From CAVPUA01 sp963828015 (GTDB lineage Bacteria > Actinomycetota > Actinomycetes > Mycobacteriales > Jatrophihabitantaceae), in assembly GCA_963828015.1 (NCBI GenBank), contig CAWHCD010000006.1, positions 1,233,901-1,297,900 on the forward strand: a stretch of 64,000 nucleotides of DNA. Direction: 5' to 3'. The notes beneath the pieces were generated by a model. That model was given only the letters and a program-made list of their open reading frames with translations, was not told the DNA's origin and ran no database searches. Positions 37,188-45,778 of the stretch are shown in pieces; the first letter of the stretch is position 1, and each line of letters begins with the position of its first letter. Position numbers and translations under genes: made by a program.

Positions 37188-38934
37188 CCCTGCGGCGTCT
37201 GATCTTCCGGCACTGGCACCTCGGGTCTGCTGGCGGTGCTGTTCGTGGTGATGGTCAGCGTCGCCAGCCAGCTCGGGCCCGATGCTGGTCAGCTACGCGA
37301 TCAACCACGGGATGATCCCCGGCGACATGACCGTCGTCGTCGGTCGCCGCCGGCCTGTACCTGGTCTCGGTCGGCGTGACCGCGGTGCGCCCAGCGGGCG
37401 ATGGTCAAGGTCACCGGCCGGCTGGCGGCCTGGGTCATGAACGACCTGCGGGTCGCGGTCTTCACCCACCTGCAGCGGCTCGGCCTCGACTTCTACACCG
37501 AGGAGAAGGCCGGCGTCATCATGAGCCGGATGACCAGCGACATCGAGAACCTGCAGCAGCTGCTGCAGGACGGGCTGGCCCAGTTCGCCGTGCAGGGCCT
37601 GACGATGGTCGTCATCGCCGTCATCCTGTTCCTCACCAATCCGCTGCTGGCCGTTGATCACCGTGCTGCTGATCGTCCCGCTGCTCACGGTCGCGTCGTT
37701 GTGGTTCCAGTCGCGTCGGTGCGCGGCTACGACCTGGTCCGCGACGGCATCGCCAACGTGCTGGCCGATCTCTCCGAGAGCCTGCACGGGGTGCGGGTGG
37801 TCACCGCGCACAACCGCCAGGACCGCAACGTCGTCCACCACCGCAACGTCGTCGGCCGCTACCGGGACGCCAACTTCTACACCGCGCGGATCAACGCGCG
37901 TGTACGGCTCCGGCACCCAGATGCTCGGCTACCTCGCCCAGGCCGCGCTGCTGGCCATCGGCGGCACGATGGTCCTGCACGGCTCGCTCAACGTCGGCGA
38001 GCTGACCGCCTTCTTCCTGTACCTGAGCCGGTTCATGCTGCCGATCCAGCTGCTCGTCCAGCAGTACAACTCCTACCAGCAGGGTCAGTCGTCGATGGTC
38101 AAGCTGCGCGCCCTGTTCGACATCGAGCCGAGCGTGCCCGAGAAGCCCGACGCCGTCGACCTGCCGCCGATCGACGGCGAGATCGTGTTCGACCACGTCA
38201 CCTTCGGCTACGACCCGGCCGCGCCGGTGATCCGCGACGTCGACCTGCTCGGTCCGCGCCGGCGAGACGGTCGCCTTCGTCGGGCCGACCGGCGCCGGCA
38301 AGTCGACGATGGCCAAGCTCGTCACCCGCTTCTACGACCCGACCGCGGGCCGGATCCTGATCGACGGCCACGACCTGCGCGATGTCACCGTCGCGTCGTT
38401 GCGCAGGCAGCTTGGGGTCGTGCCGCAGGAGCCGTTCCTGTTCTCCGGGCACGATCCGCGACAACATCGCCTTCGCCCGGCCGGATGCCCCCGACGACGA
38501 GGTGTGGGAGGCCGTGCGGGCCGTCGGGCTGGTCGAGGTCGTCGAGCGCATGGCCGACGGCATCGACACCGAGGTGCACGAACGCGGGCCAGTCGCTGTC
38601 CTCAGGCGAGCGGCAACTGATCGCCCTGGCCCGGGCCTTCATCGCCCGTCCGCGGGTGCTCGTGCTCGACGAGGCGACCTCGAACCTCGACCTGCATGTC
38701 GGAGACCAAGATCGAGGCCGCCCTCGACGTGCTCCTGCAGGGGCGGACGGCCATCCTCATCGCCCACCGGCTGAGCACGGCCATGCGGGCCGACCGGATC
38801 GTGGTCGATCGACGAAGGTGGCATGGCCGAAATCGGCAGCCACGACGAACTGCTGCGACTCGATGGGCGGTACGCCGCAGATGTACCGGACCTGGATCAA
38901 CGACGGCGCCGCCGAGGAGCAACCCGCCGGCTGA
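37184..38934 (+). pseudogene. ABC exporter half (second), multiply frameshifted
   Basis: Second exporter half: membrane domain beginning RLTLRRLIFRHWHLG, then MVKVTGRLAAWVMNDLRV and SRMTSDIENLQQLLQDG; nucleotide-binding domain with Walker A GPTGAGKSTMAKLV, signature LSSGERQLIALAR and Walker B VLVLDEATSNLD with catalytic Glu. So the first half is the degenerate partner and this the working one. At least a dozen single-base indels, mostly added G or C, break the frame (for example near 37210, 37279, 37343, 37388, 37655, 37905, 38250, 38450, 38587, 38697, 38805). No proper start codon is seen, which supports a fused 1,250-residue transporter with the preceding half. Confidence 0.75.
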
Positions 38935-38959
38935 AAGCGGCCGGCGCTGCCCCGACGGG

Positions 38960-39227
38960 CTAGCTCCAGAACTCTGCGCTGGCCGCGGTAAGGAACGCGT
39001 AGTCATCGACCGCGGACACCTTGCCATCGATCACCGTGACGACGATCACGGCCCGTTGGTTGAGCACGTTTCCATCTCGCTCGGCGCGCAGCTGCTGCAA
39101 CGCGTATGACGCGCTCCTCGTTGCCGGCGAGATCGAGGAGGGTGACGTGCTTGGCTCCGGAGAGGCGACCGGTGCCCGAAGCCGTCCATACGATGTCATC
39201 GGCGAACAACCCGCTGCGGGTGGCCAC
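38960..39227 (-). pseudogene. SnoaL-like protein, one frameshift
   Basis: Small NTF2-fold protein. The first part is read from about GTG 39227 (LFADDIVWTASGTGRLSGAK, then HVTLLDLAGNEERVIR) and the second part in the next frame (LQQLRAERDGNVLNQRAVIV, DGKVSAVDDYAFLTAASAEF). One extra base near 39102 separates them. The N-terminal helix normally found before LFADDIVW is missing or in yet another frame, so the start is unsure. It converges with the ABC gene. Confidence 0.6.
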
Positions 39228-39349
39228 ATCGCCGACCTCTCCGCCGCCGCGCGCGCATGCGGTCGAGGCAAGATTAGGACTGGCCCGCGCCGCTGTCTAT
39301 GGACCGGACCGCTCGGCGAAAATCGCGTTTTAGCCCGTGGAGGAAGCAA

Positions 39350-39799
39350 ATGACCGAGATCTCCGGCCCCGAATCGGGACGCATAATGCTGGCCCATTTC
39401 ATCGTGTCCGACGATGTGGAGCGTTCCCGGCGCTTCTACACCGAGGTGCTCGGCGGTCGCGTCGCCTTCTCCTCGGGCCAGCTGACCTACGTCGCGCTGG
39501 CCAACAGCTTCATCATTATCAACGTCGGCGGTGGCCCGACCGATGACAAGCCCTCGGTCACGCTGGCCGCGCCCAGCGAGCCCGACCGGGTCAGCAGCTT
39601 TCTCAACATTCGCGTCGCCGACATTGCCAGCGTGTACGCCGAGTGGAGCGCGCGGGGGGCCGAGTTCCTGACGCCGCCGAAGCAGCACGAGTTCGAGATT
39701 CGCTGTTATATCCGCGATCCCGATGGACACCTCATCGAAGTGGGCCAAACTACCGACCCCAGCGGCGATTGGTCGGCCTGGTTGCCGACAAGCCCCTAG
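39350..39799 (+). CDS. VOC-superfamily (glyoxalase/bleomycin-resistance-like) protein
   Basis: A 149-residue vicinal-oxygen-chelate protein made of paired beta-alpha-beta3 modules: AHFIVSDDVERSRRFYTEVL with first metal His, and the second module ending IRDPDGHLIEVGQ with the Glu ligand. Members are glyoxalases, dioxygenases or drug-binding proteins. ATG 39350 has GGAGGAAG upstream. Its stop shares CTAG with the stop of the convergent 82-residue gene. Confidence 0.8.
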   Translation: MTEISGPESGRIMLAHFIVSDDVERSRRFYTEVLGGRVAFSSGQLTYVALANSFIIINVGGGPTDDKPSVTLAAPSEPDRVSSFLNIRVADIASVYAEWSARGAEFLTPPKQHEFEIRCYIRDPDGHLIEVGQTTDPSGDWSAWLPTSP

Positions 39800-40044
39800 G
39801 CTGGACCCATCGGCGGCGCGACTCCGGCGGCGGCGTGGTCGCCCGCGGCGATCGCTTGCACGAGGGTGCCGAAGCCGGGCTCTTCGGGCGCCACGCCAGC
39901 GGCGTCGAACTGCAGACGCAACTCCGTGTCGACCTCATCCACCGGTCGACCGCTGTGCGTCGCAATGACGCCGCGGATCACGGTATCGATCCGCTCATCG
40001 GTCGTCTGCGCGGCGCTGTCCAGATCGCTCTTCTCAAGATCCAT
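39796..40044 (-). CDS. 82-residue protein, paralogue A of an undescribed family
   Basis: Acidic 82-residue protein with no recognised domain. Predicted helix with DERIDTVIRGVIATHSG, then RPVDEVDTELRLQF and a C-terminal VQAIAAGDHAAAGVAPPMG. It is a clear paralogue of the 82-residue protein at 52217-52465: same length, gapless alignment, 50 of 82 positions identical by my count, with the block GVIATHSGRPVDEVDTE unchanged. No Cys, no membrane segment. Start ATG 40044 is in frame with MDLEK, matching MDIDK in the paralogue, which fixes the start. Confidence 0.7.
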   Translation of the reverse strand: MDLEKSDLDSAAQTTDERIDTVIRGVIATHSGRPVDEVDTELRLQFDAAGVAPEEPGFGTLVQAIAAGDHAAAGVAPPMGPA

Positions 40045-40145
40045 GGTTCGGCTATACCCGGCTGGTCGATTACTCACACAGCTGGGATCGGGAAGAGCAG
40101 TGTGCAGCGGGGCGTTCTAGGTACTACCGACCCGGAAGGAACATC

Positions 40146-40451
40146 ATGAAGGCAAGTATCGGCGGAACGGTTGTCGCGGACGCACCGGACAGCGACCTGA
40201 TCTCGATCGAGGGAAACTACTACTTCCCGCCCTCCTCGCTCGCTGCGGGCGCATTCAGCAACAGTGCCACGCCCTATACCTGCCCGTGGAAGGGCGTCGC
40301 GCAGTATCACGATGTAACCGCGGGCGGTGTGGCGCACCATGATGCGGCCTGGAGTTACCCCGACCCGTACCCGTCCTCCTTCGACCGAGTGGGCAAGGAC
40401 TACAGCGGCTATGTCGCGTTCGACAAGCGGCAGGTCACGATCGGCAGCTAA
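40146..40451 (+). CDS. DUF427-domain protein
   Basis: A 101-residue protein of the DUF427 family, small all-beta proteins of unknown function common in actinomycetes and fungi. Family marks are NYYFPPSSL, TPYTCPWKGVAQYH, the AWSYPDPYP turn and GYVAFDKRQV at the end. GGAAGGAAC precedes ATG 40146. It is followed by a long inverted repeat at 40510. Confidence 0.8.
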   Translation: MKASIGGTVVADAPDSDLISIEGNYYFPPSSLAAGAFSNSATPYTCPWKGVAQYHDVTAGGVAHHDAAWSYPDPYPSSFDRVGKDYSGYVAFDKRQVTIGS

Positions 40452-40509
40452 TGCCCCGCGGCCGATGGCGGCCGCTGGGCCGCGATCGGCGTCTCACCGG
40501 CCGGACGCG

Positions 40510-40587
40510 CCCGGGTTTGTGCTTGAAATCGTCGTAGACGGACCCGGATTCGGAGCAATCAGCGACGATTTCGGCCACAAACCCGGG
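40510..40587. repeat. Long inverted repeat, 25-base arms
   Basis: Arms 40510-40534 (begins CCCGGGTTTGTG, ends GAAATCGTCG) and 40563-40587 pair at 22 of 25 positions, with a three-base mismatch in the middle and a 28-base loop. It lies between the convergent DUF427 and VOC genes. It may act as a bidirectional terminator, but there is no T-run. Confidence 0.65.
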
Positions 40588-40639
40588 CCGCGGGCTCAGT
40601 CGCTCGCCTCGCATCCCAGCCGGGCCGGCCGATCGGCAG

Positions 40640-41041
40640 TTAGTACTGGGCGCCGGTTCGCCAGGCCATCTCCTGCAGGGTCCAGGTATTGCCGTCGGGG
40701 TCGCTGAAGCCGGCGTACTTGACGCCACCGCCCACGTTCTGGATCTCGTCGATCTCGACGCCCCGATCGGCCAGTTCGGCCCGCGCCACCGCGATGTCGT
40801 CGACCACCAGGTGTAGCCCACGAATGGTGCCGGGGCGCCCGGCGTACACCTCGAGACCGGTCCCGAAGCCAACCGAGCAGGCCGAGCCTTCGGGTGTCAC
40901 CTGGACGACCCGCACGCTGTCGCTGATCTGCACGTCGACGTCCTTGGTGAAGCGGAGCCGGCCGGCATAGAAATCGATGGCCCGGTCGACATCGGAGACG
41001 GGAAGCGGAATGAGTTCGAGCTTGAGCTGCATGCGAGCCAT
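40640..41041 (-). CDS. VOC-superfamily protein
   Basis: A 133-residue glyoxalase/bleomycin-resistance-like protein. First module LELIPLPVSDVDRAIDFYAG, second RGLHLVVDDIAVARAELADR, ending FSDPDGNTWTLQEMAWR with the metal-binding Glu. The first metal His is replaced (ELIPLPV), which is usual in binding rather than catalytic members. It converges with the DUF427 gene and is divergent from the SnoaL-like gene at 41114. Confidence 0.8.
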   Translation of the reverse strand: MARMQLKLELIPLPVSDVDRAIDFYAGRLRFTKDVDVQISDSVRVVQVTPEGSACSVGFGTGLEVYAGRPGTIRGLHLVVDDIAVARAELADRGVEIDEIQNVGGGVKYAGFSDPDGNTWTLQEMAWRTGAQY

Positions 41042-41113
41042 TCTCGTCCTGGCTCATCACTGTCGCCGCCACTAGGCTACTGCCGCCTAACGACTACGGA
41101 CAGATGGAGCATC

Positions 41114-41587
41114 ATGGGCAGCGTTGATCTGAACACGGTCGCGGTAGAAGCGATGCGGTTGCAGAATGGGTATGGCTTCACCGTGGACGCCCGCGATTGG
41201 GCCACCTTTAGGACCCACTTCACCGACGACATCGTCGCCCGCTACCCGCACCGGACCTATGACGGGTTGGATGAGTGGGTCGGCGATTTCGAGCCCCTGC
41301 ACGACACCTACCCGTGGTCCATCCACGCCATGAGCGGCCACGTCGTGGGCGAGGACGCGGACGGACTCTGGGCGATCTGCTACGGCCGGATCCGCTGGAC
41401 GACCGAGGCGCAGCCCGGGTACATGAACCGGGCCGAAGTCATCTTCCGCGACCGGCTGCTCAACGTCGACGGCCGGCTGGTCATCGCCCGGCGCAAGCTC
41501 GACGTGCTGATGAGCCACGGCAGTCCGCTGCGCCCGGACGAGGCGTTTCCGCACACCGTCAAGGAAATGTCGGACTGGAACAACTGA
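41114..41587 (+). CDS. SnoaL-like / NTF2-fold protein
   Basis: A 157-residue protein with the NTF2 pattern: AMRLQNGYGFTVDARDWATF, HFTDDIVARYPHRTYDGLDE, a His in HAMSGHVVGEDADG and RAEVIFRDRLLNVDGRLVIARRK split over the last strands. Probable isomerase, hydratase or cyclase acting with the SDR that follows 120 bases later. The start ATG 41114 follows an A/G-rich ACAGATGGAGCATC stretch. Confidence 0.75.
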   Translation: MGSVDLNTVAVEAMRLQNGYGFTVDARDWATFRTHFTDDIVARYPHRTYDGLDEWVGDFEPLHDTYPWSIHAMSGHVVGEDADGLWAICYGRIRWTTEAQPGYMNRAEVIFRDRLLNVDGRLVIARRKLDVLMSHGSPLRPDEAFPHTVKEMSDWNN

Positions 41588-41707
41588 ACGGCACCGACCC
41601 GCTGAGCAGGACATCGCTACTGACAGCATCCGGGTCCGGCCCTATCGTCGGGCCCTGGACGCCGATGTTTCGCGGCGTCGTCAACCCCAGCGCGGAGGAA
41701 CCGACAC

Positions 41708-42664
41708 ATGAGCAAGCTGAACTTCGACGGACGCGTCGCCGTCGTCACCGGTGCGGGTCGCGGGATCGGCCGGTCCTACGCGCGGTACCTGGCCGAACTG
41801 GGCGCCAAGGTCGTGGTCAACGACCTGGGCGGGTCGACCGATGGCGTCGGGCTCAACGCCGGACCGGCCCAGAAGGTCGTTGACGAGATCACCGCGCTCG
41901 GCGGCACCGCGGTCGCCGACACGAGCGACGTTTCCTCGGTCGAGGGCGGCGCCAACATCATCAAGACGGCCATCGATTCCTTCGGCCGGATCGACGCGGT
42001 CGTGAACAACGCCGGCAACGTCATCCCCGCGGCGCTGCCCGAGGCCGACATCGACGTCATCGAGGCGCATCTGTCCGTCCACACCAAGGGCACGTTCAAC
42101 GTCATCCGCGCGGCCTGGCCCTACCTGCTCGAGCAGAACTATGGGCGCGTTGTGCTGACCGGCTCGACCGGCATGTTCGGCCTGTTGGACAACCTCGGCT
42201 ACGCCATCGCGAAGTCGTCGATGATCGGCATGGCCAACAGCCTGACGATCGGCCGCGCCGACAAGAACATCAACGTCAATGTCATCGGCCCCAACGCGAT
42301 GACGCGCATGGGCCGGGTGCCGCAGCGAGGTTTGGGCAACGCCGACCTCGCGCCGGCCGAGCCCGATGAGGAGCCAGTTGTCAGCGACACCATGAACCCC
42401 GACCTGGTCGCGCCGATGGTCGCCTACCTCGCGCATGAGGCGTGCACGGCCAGCGGAGAGTTCTACGTCGCCGGGGGCCAGCGCTTCGGCCGCATCTTCA
42501 TCGGCGCGAACGACGGCTACCTGCACTCGGGGCCCGGTGCCGCCACGATCGACGACGTCGCCGAGCATTGGGCCACCATCGACGATCCGTCCGACTTCTA
42601 CATCCCGACTAGCCTGCACCACTGGGCCGGGCGGTTCTTCGCCCACAACATCCCCAGCGCCTAG
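41708..42664 (+). CDS. Short-chain dehydrogenase, MFE-2/FabG-like
   Basis: A 318-residue SDR. Cofactor motif VVTGAGRGIGRSYARYLAEL, acidic VVNDLGG (NAD preference, as in hydroxyacyl-CoA dehydrogenase domains of MFE-2 proteins), NNAG, catalytic Ser in LTGSTGMFG and Tyr-Lys in GYAIAKSSM. The C-terminal 70 residues are longer than in FabG. Reaction: probably oxidation of a 3-hydroxyacyl-CoA or a secondary alcohol. It is in a string of plus-strand genes with two NTF2-fold proteins and an ABM-like protein, which looks like a degradation cluster. Confidence 0.85.
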   Translation: MSKLNFDGRVAVVTGAGRGIGRSYARYLAELGAKVVVNDLGGSTDGVGLNAGPAQKVVDEITALGGTAVADTSDVSSVEGGANIIKTAIDSFGRIDAVVNNAGNVIPAALPEADIDVIEAHLSVHTKGTFNVIRAAWPYLLEQNYGRVVLTGSTGMFGLLDNLGYAIAKSSMIGMANSLTIGRADKNINVNVIGPNAMTRMGRVPQRGLGNADLAPAEPDEEPVVSDTMNPDLVAPMVAYLAHEACTASGEFYVAGGQRFGRIFIGANDGYLHSGPGAATIDDVAEHWATIDDPSDFYIPTSLHHWAGRFFAHNIPSA

Positions 42665-42687
42665 CGAACTGATCGGCGGGCTGGCCA

Positions 42688-43155
42688 ATGACCCAGAAGA
42701 TCTTCAAGACGGTGCCAGAGCTCAAACAACAGGCCCTGGGACCGCGAGCGGCGGTCGTGGTCGAGATGCTGGCGATCATGGAGCGGGTCGTGAACCAGGA
42801 CAAGAGCGTGCCGGTCACGGCCGCCGACTGGGCACCGTTCGCGGCACTGGTCGACCAGCAACGCTTTCATCGCGTCGGCAACTTCGGCGAGGAGGTCGAT
42901 TGGCCGGAGTATCTCGAGCTGCTGGTGCTGTGGGCCAACCACAGCTGGTTCGAGGACCACGTCTGGCGCCTGCGCGAGGTGCCGCCGACCGCCGACGAAC
43001 CGGCGCTGGTGATCATCGAGAGCGAGGAGCGCAGTCGCAGCGATGGTCCGGTCAGTGAGGGGCCTTACTCAACCCTGGCCTCCATCGGCGTCTACGAGTT
43101 CGACGCTGCCGACCGGATCGTCGGGCTGCACGTGTATGACCAACGTCCGCAGTAG
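42688..43155 (+). CDS. NTF2-like protein of unknown function
   Basis: A 155-residue protein 23 bases after the SDR stop, so in the same operon. The pattern ADWAPFAALVDQQRFHRVGN, LVLWANHSWFEDHVWRLREV and SIGVYEFDAADRIVGLHVYD fits the SnoaL/NTF2 fold. No catalytic pair can be assigned. ATG 42688 is the first in frame. Confidence 0.65.
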   Translation: MTQKIFKTVPELKQQALGPRAAVVVEMLAIMERVVNQDKSVPVTAADWAPFAALVDQQRFHRVGNFGEEVDWPEYLELLVLWANHSWFEDHVWRLREVPPTADEPALVIIESEERSRSDGPVSEGPYSTLASIGVYEFDAADRIVGLHVYDQRPQ

Positions 43156-43255
43156 CCAGGTGAACCCCGGCCGCGGCGGAATCATTGACGGCCGGAGGCC
43201 AGGCGAGTAGACCTTGCGCCAAAGATCGCCTTCGACTACCACCCAGGAGTTCGAC

Positions 43256-43540
43256 ATGGCTGAACTGCTCGTAATCGAGATCTCGGCTCCGAACGCAGTC
43301 AACATCTATCACTCGGTGAACAAGGTCCTGGGCTGGGACGGCGTCCCGGATCCGGAAGATCTGCCCGCCGGCATGATCAGTCACGTCGCGGGTGAATCGG
43401 GCGACAAGCTCATCGTCGTCGAGCTATGGGAGTCCCAAGCCGCCCAGGGCGAGTTCATGAGCTCCCAGCTCGGGCCGGCCTTCGCCCAGGTCAATGTCCC
43501 ACCGCCGTCGCGCATCGAGTGGTTCACCAACGTGTCCTGA
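43256..43540 (+). CDS. Small ABM-like (dimeric alpha-beta barrel) protein
   Basis: A 94-residue protein: strand MAELLVIEISAPN, helix with VNIYHSVNKVLG, then MISHVAGESGDKLIVVELWE, helix AQGEFMSSQLGPAFAQV and final strand SRIEWFTNV. This is the layout of antibiotic-biosynthesis-monooxygenase and Dabb-type barrels. ATG 43256 is preferred over an upstream start at 43214 because the fold begins here. It ends one base from the convergent DUF2332 gene. Confidence 0.65.
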   Translation: MAELLVIEISAPNAVNIYHSVNKVLGWDGVPDPEDLPAGMISHVAGESGDKLIVVELWESQAAQGEFMSSQLGPAFAQVNVPPPSRIEWFTNVS

Positions 43541-43541
43541 C

Positions 43542-44525
43542 TCAGTCCGCGAGCCATTCAAGACTCTGGCCGTGCGGACCGGTCAACGCGAGCGGAACCT
43601 CGTTGTGGGCCAGTACGAATCTCGATCCCCGATCGGCGAAGGCATCGGTGCCGGCCATGACTCCCGGGGCCTCATTGGACAGCCAGTGGACGTCGTGCGT
43701 ACGGCGCAGGGATCGCATGAGGACGGTGAACTCGTGGCGCGGGTCGGGCGGCAGGTAGGCCAGCACCGCGGAGTGAAACACCACGACGGTCACCTCGGGC
43801 GGTGCGTCGGCGATCAACCGGGGCACGTCGGTCAGCAGGTTGCCGGTATCGATACGCGGTGGGTCAGCGGCGGCCAGATCCAAGGCCTTCTCCAACCGCT
43901 CCGCGCGGTCGCCCTGTTCGGGCCAGACCAGCGAGGCCAACCAGCGCCGGTCATCGGCTCGCTCGGGATGCAGCGGGTTCAAATCGACTCCGGCTCGCCA
44001 CGCGACGTGGGGCACGGCAGCGGGAAGCGGCGCGGACCCGGTTACGTCGCAGGGCAGGACGACGGGTCCGTTACCGACTCGCTGCTCCCCCGTGGGCGTG
44101 CGGTAGCGATAGGCGTAGCGGTCGGGATACAGGCACAGGCCAGCACTCGCGCCGACCTCGATCAGGGCGAGTGGCTGCGGTAGGGCGGACAGCACCGGTA
44201 GCAGCGTGGCACAGCGGCCCGGCTCGTTGGTCTGCGTCCGATGATCGCGCATCGTCGCGGCGACGATCTCCCACTGCGCGTGCGCAAAGTCCAGGAAGGC
44301 CTCGGGGTCATCGATCGGACCGCCAAGGTAGCGCATGGCGCCCAGGAGCAGATTCGGCTGACGCTTCTCGGGCGGCAGCCGGTCGAGAAGCGCGCACAGA
44401 CGATCATCGGCGGCAACGGCCAGGCACAAGGCCTCATACAGGGGCGACGCTCCGCGCAGGTCCCGCTCGGCCATGCCTCGATACAGATCCGCTGTCGCGT
44501 AACCGGATCCCGTCCAATCGGCCAC
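43542..44525 (-). CDS. DUF2332 family protein (methyltransferase-like)
   Basis: A 327-residue protein of the DUF2332 family. The N-terminal half is helical (SPLYEALCLAVAADDRLCAL, QPNLLLGAMRYLGG) and the C-terminal half has a SAM-type motif PLALIEVGASAGLCLYPDRY and VVVFHSAVLAYLPPDPR, as in class I methyltransferase folds. Activity is unknown. It is in the same direction as the phosphatase gene, whose stop lies nine bases from its start. Confidence 0.8.
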   Translation of the reverse strand: MADWTGSGYATADLYRGMAERDLRGASPLYEALCLAVAADDRLCALLDRLPPEKRQPNLLLGAMRYLGGPIDDPEAFLDFAHAQWEIVAATMRDHRTQTNEPGRCATLLPVLSALPQPLALIEVGASAGLCLYPDRYAYRYRTPTGEQRVGNGPVVLPCDVTGSAPLPAAVPHVAWRAGVDLNPLHPERADDRRWLASLVWPEQGDRAERLEKALDLAAADPPRIDTGNLLTDVPRLIADAPPEVTVVVFHSAVLAYLPPDPRHEFTVLMRSLRRTHDVHWLSNEAPGVMAGTDAFADRGSRFVLAHNEVPLALTGPHGQSLEWLAD

Positions 44526-44534
44526 GTGCTCAGC

Positions 44535-45758
44535 CTAACGACCGGGCGCCGCTTCAGCCCGAGCGCGTTGGGCGGCCAGCACAGCAATGTCGTCGGTCGT
44601 CACGGTATTGCCGACCAGCCGGTGCATGACATTTCGACAGACGATGCTCGGCGCATCGGCGGTCACGGCCGCGCGCAGTAGTTCCAGTCCCCGATCGATT
44701 GATTCCTCGCGACGCTCGACCAGACCGTCGGTGTAGAGCAGCAGGCTGGCGGCGGGCGGCAGCATCACGCTGGCATAGCTTCGCCGCACCTGGGCGAGTG
44801 CGCCCAGCGGGGGGCCGGTCGGCAGGTCGGTGAGCTCTGCGGCCGCACCGGGTGCGGCGAGTACGGGCGGCGGGTGGCCGGCCGAGCAGATCCGCCAGTC
44901 GCGATAGGGCGCGGCCGACGTGGCACAGACGACGGTCACGATCGTGCCGAACTCGAAGTGCTGGACCTTGCGATCGGTGAGCTCCAACACGTGGGCCGGA
45001 TCGTCGCTGGTCAAGGCATAGGCCCGTAGCGCGCTCTTGACGCGACCCATGACGACGGCGGCGTTGAGACCGTGTCCGGCCACGTCACCGGCCACCAGCC
45101 ACAGTTCCCCCGAAGGGACGGTGAAGGCGTCGTACCAGTCCCCGCCGATCGTGCCGTTCTCGGCCGGGACGTAGCGCCCGGCGAGCAGCACCCCGGGTAG
45201 CTCGGGCAGTCGCGCCGGTTGCAGGCTTCGTTCGAGCACCCGGGCCGCGGCCACCTCGGCGCCGAGTTGCCCGGCCTGAACGGCGGCGGCGACGCGCTCG
45301 GCGGCGATCTGCAGCAGGGCGGCGTCCTCGGCGTGAAGCCGACGTCGTCGAGGCGCCCGACATGTAGCACGCCGATGACGTCATCGTTGCTGATCAACGG
45401 CACGCCCAACATGACCTGGATGCCCTTCTCCCACAGGATCGGATTGGCGACCGTGGTGTCGTCGACCCGGTCCAACTGCACCGGCTCCCGCCGGGCGGCG
45501 ATCAGACCCCGCGAAGCCCGTGCCGATCGGGACGGTGACGCCTTGGCGGACCTCATCCTCCAGGCCACGGGCCGCCCGGGCGACGAGGTCGCTGGAGCCG
45601 CGCTCACGAAGCAGTACGGCGGCGGTGTCGGCGCCCATGATCGACCGGAGCCGGTCGAGCATCTCGGTGAGCAGATCCTCCAGGCTCAGTCCAGCCAGGG
45701 TCGCATCGGTAACCGAGAGCAAGTTGCTCAGCCGATCCAGTCCGGAGTCCTCGGTCAC
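44535..45758 (-). pseudogene. GAF-SpoIIE (PP2C-type) phosphatase, two frameshifts
   Basis: Serine phosphatase of the RsbU/SpoIIE group that normally acts on anti-sigma antagonist proteins. Frame 1 (GTG 45758): LSNLLSVTDATLAGLSLEDL, then the GAF domain to GTGFAG. Frame 2: LIAARREPVQLDRVDDTTVA to DVGFTP. Frame 3: LERSLQPARLPELPGVLLAG, GTIGGDWYDAF and VAGDVAGHGLNAAVVMGRVK with metal-binding Asp residues, ending near LLLYTDGLVERR. Shifts lie near 45514 (extra base in a C-run) and 45340 (missing base). Joined, the protein is about 408 residues with all active-site motifs intact. Confidence 0.78.
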
Positions 45759-45778
45759 CCCGGGAGCCTAGCGGCCGG

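Noticed and set aside
35050..38934. Programmed frameshifting in the ABC genes
   Set aside because: There are about twenty shifts without slippery sequences; programmed shifting does not look like this.
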